Shown: piece by piece, positions 30,826 to 32,355 of the stretch | How the letters are laid out: every line of letters begins with the position of its first letter | How positions within the stretch are numbered: the stretch's first letter is position 1 | The notes under the pieces: generated by a model | Seen by the model: the letters and a program-made list of their open reading frames with translations, nothing else | Told to the model about the DNA's origin: nothing | Databases searched by the model: none | Position numbers and translations under genes: made by a program | NCBI GenBank assembly: GCA_030593185.1 | Contig: JAUVHQ010000001.1 | Coordinates: forward strand, 1-32,355 | Length of the DNA: 32,355 nucleotides | Direction: 5' to 3' | DNA from: Bacteroidota bacterium | GTDB lineage: Bacteria; Bacteroidota; Bacteroidia; Bacteroidales; VadinHA17

Positions 30826-32070
30826 TTAAACAGGTCTGATCCCAATCACAAGAATATCATCAACCTGATCGTACTTATCCCCTTTCCAGGTTTCGATACT
30901 TTTTTCAAGAAAATCTTTTTGTTCCTGTAATGGTAATTTATGGATAGTGAGTAGCATATGCCGGAAACGTCTGTACATAAATTTTTTCCCGTTTGGACCA
31001 CCAAACTGATCAGGATATCCATCTGAAAACAAATATATCATATCACCCTTTTTGATAGAAACAGAATGATTAGTGTACTCATTTTGTTTATTCAATTGGT
31101 GTTTTAATCCAATAGAAAAGCGATCGGCTATGGTTTCGATCAGTTTGTTATCCCTGATCAAATACAAAGGATTGAAAGCTCCCGCGTATTCAAGTTGTTT
31201 TTTATCGCGGTCAAAAGCACAAAACGCAAGGTCCATCCCATCCTTTAACAAATAGTCTTCCTCATCTCTGTGAAAAGTGTTTTCAATTCCCATACTAAGA
31301 ATGTTCAATATTTCAGATGGTTTTTCAATACCCTGAACTTTAATAATATTTTCCAGTATCTTAAATCCTATCAACGACATAAAGGCACCCGGCACGCCAT
31401 GTCCGGTACAATCCACAGCAGACACAAAAACCTTATTGTTCCTTTCAGTAATCCAGTAAAAATCACCACTTACAATATCTTTAGGTTTAAATAATATAAA
31501 TGAATCAGGAATAAGTTTTTTGAACATAACGTCTGAAGGCAACAGAGCTTCCTGTATTTTTTTTGCATATTGAATACTGGATGTAATGTTTTTATTCTTT
31601 ATAGCCAATTCCTGTCTTTGTTTTTCTACTTCTCTTGAAGCTATATCTTTTTCAATTAATATCTGATTGGCTTTACGCAGACTCTTGGTTCGATATTGAA
31701 CAAGAAAATAAATCAGGAAAATAATGATAATTCCGTAAATAAAATATGCAATACCGGTTTGCCAAACAGGTGTTTTTACCTCCATTCTATTGATGTGATT
31801 TGATGATTTGGACGAGCTGTCTTGCTTATTATGCCTGAAAATTTCAAGACTATATTCATCAAACTTATTCAGACCATTTCGTGTTCCAATCCACGAAAAC
31901 CCTCTGGTATTCTGATAAATACAAGTTTGTTGTAATTGAAAAAGCCCATCTTCCTGTGTATATAACCTTACATTCAGATTATCAATGTCACTTGAAGGTG
32001 CCGGATTGAAATTAGTAACACCTAGTGACAATAAAACAAACCCTATGTTCAATATCCAGAATCTTGGCAT
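30826..32070 (-). CDS. SpoIIE/RsbU-type PP2C phosphatase with one propeller blade
   Basis: A 414-residue membrane protein. After a signal-like segment (1-20), residues 33-93 form the first repeat of a two-component-regulator propeller: LYTQEDGLFQLQQTCIYQNT, then RGFSWIGTRNGLNKFDEYSL. At about residue 94 it jumps to VKTPVWQTGIAYFIY, the end of the Y_Y_Y domain, and a membrane helix (106-125). A coiled coil (128-175) leads to the PP2C domain (185-414), with metal-site aspartates in VSGDFYW (D203), AVDCTGHGVPGAFMS (D220), FSDGYPDQFGG (D350) and DQVDDILVIGI. The catalytic part looks intact and probably dephosphorylates an anti-sigma-antagonist-type protein. The sensor seems to have lost most of its blades in frame. 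Confidence 0.87.
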   Translation of the reverse strand: MPRFWILNIGFVLLSLGVTNFNPAPSSDIDNLNVRLYTQEDGLFQLQQTCIYQNTRGFSWIGTRNGLNKFDEYSLEIFRHNKQDSSSKSSNHINRMEVKTPVWQTGIAYFIYGIIIIFLIYFLVQYRTKSLRKANQILIEKDIASREVEKQRQELAIKNKNITSSIQYAKKIQEALLPSDVMFKKLIPDSFILFKPKDIVSGDFYWITERNNKVFVSAVDCTGHGVPGAFMSLIGFKILENIIKVQGIEKPSEILNILSMGIENTFHRDEEDYLLKDGMDLAFCAFDRDKKQLEYAGAFNPLYLIRDNKLIETIADRFSIGLKHQLNKQNEYTNHSVSIKKGDMIYLFSDGYPDQFGGPNGKKFMYRRFRHMLLTIHKLPLQEQKDFLEKSIETWKGDKYDQVDDILVIGIRPV

Positions 32071-32168
32071 ACTTTTAAGGTATAGTTTATTTGTTAACCT
32101 GTCAATTATTTTTTCTGCCTAATTCATTTAACTGTAGCTAACCCGGTTTTATAAAAGCAACTTCAATA

Positions 32169-32355
32169 TTATTTTTCTTTCACGCTTGCACCTTCGGAAA
32201 AAATCATTTGTTTGAATTTTTTTGAAGGAGAATGAATAAAATCACCCAATTCCAGAGCATTCCATTTTTCATCAATATCTTTTATCGTTGTATCATCAGA
32301 AACAATTACATTTGGCCAATCTCTCTTAAACTGATTAAGTTTAGACTTTCTGGTT
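32169..32355 (-). CDS. Unrecognised protein, C-terminal fragment
   Basis: The last 61 codons of a gene entering from the right edge, ending at TAA 32171-32169. The text includes FKRDWPNVIVSDDTTIKDID, then EKWNALELGDFIHSPSKKFK and the final SEGASVKEK. It has natural protein composition and a mixed strand-helix pattern. I cannot assign a family from this fragment. It is followed by 98 bp of AT-rich spacer up to the start of the SpoIIE-type gene on the same strand. Confidence 0.6.
   Translation of the reverse strand, partial: TRKSKLNQFKRDWPNVIVSDDTTIKDIDEKWNALELGDFIHSPSKKFKQMIFSEGASVKEK

Overview
The window looks like chromosome from an AT-rich member of the Bacteroidota, probably an environmental Bacteroidales-type or related lineage. 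The sequence support is: the gliding and type IX secretion genes gldE and gldD, a secreted peptidase with a C-terminal type IX sorting domain, a PafA-like alkaline phosphatase relative, a bacterial geranylgeranylglyceryl phosphate synthase, a very short AURKAIP1/COX24-type basic protein, few Shine-Dalgarno sequences, and recurrent TAnnTTTG promoter -7 boxes upstream of genes. Most genes are core or lineage-typical. I found no phage, insertion-sequence transposase, plasmid function, CRISPR array, tRNA or rRNA.

Layout. 1-185: 5' end of an aldehyde dehydrogenase (minus). 506-3032: drug/metabolite transporter and lnt (plus). 3033-4152: about 1.1 kb without an intact gene but dense in repeats. 4153-8539 (minus): dsbD, RNase G/E (rng), a 30-residue ribosomal-type protein and an HU protein. 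8902-12807 (plus): ssb, gldE, gldD, a 4'-phosphopantetheinyl transferase and the GGGP synthase, probably one operon. 13032-15219 (minus): two exported TPR or helical-repeat proteins. 15583-20120 (minus): a ychF-type GTPase, an M14 carboxypeptidase with a sorting domain, and an alkaline-phosphatase-fold protein, with 4 and 22 bp gaps. 20333-21709 (plus): a secreted von Willebrand A protein. 21779-23308 (plus): ECF sigma factor, putative membrane anti-sigma and Spy/CpxP-like periplasmic protein. 23401-26481 (minus): hutH and hisS. 26675-28662 (minus): two exported proteins of unknown function. 29150-32070: a hybrid histidine kinase (plus) and a SpoIIE-type phosphatase (minus) ending 2 bp apart. 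32169-32355: the C-terminal end of an unrecognised gene (minus).

The most unusual content lies between genes. Nearly every long spacer is built of degenerate tandem phrases (GGAATACT/CCATCTTT, GTGCCTAAA, GGCAGTC, GTAACCC, ATCATTTACTC), some recurring at several loci. There are also hairpin islands, a 45-bp block identical at two loci 21 kb apart, and a REPIN-like element of about 168 bp present twice in opposite orientation at roughly 88% identity by eye.

Several proteins are degenerate or rebuilt versions of familiar ones. The alkaline-phosphatase relative has lost expected metal and phosphate ligands. The SpoIIE phosphatase keeps one blade of a sensor propeller fused straight to its membrane anchor. 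The hybrid kinase has an ATPase domain without recognisable G boxes. The YchF protein has a non-canonical P-loop. Family and motif assignments were made by reading alone, with no database search.
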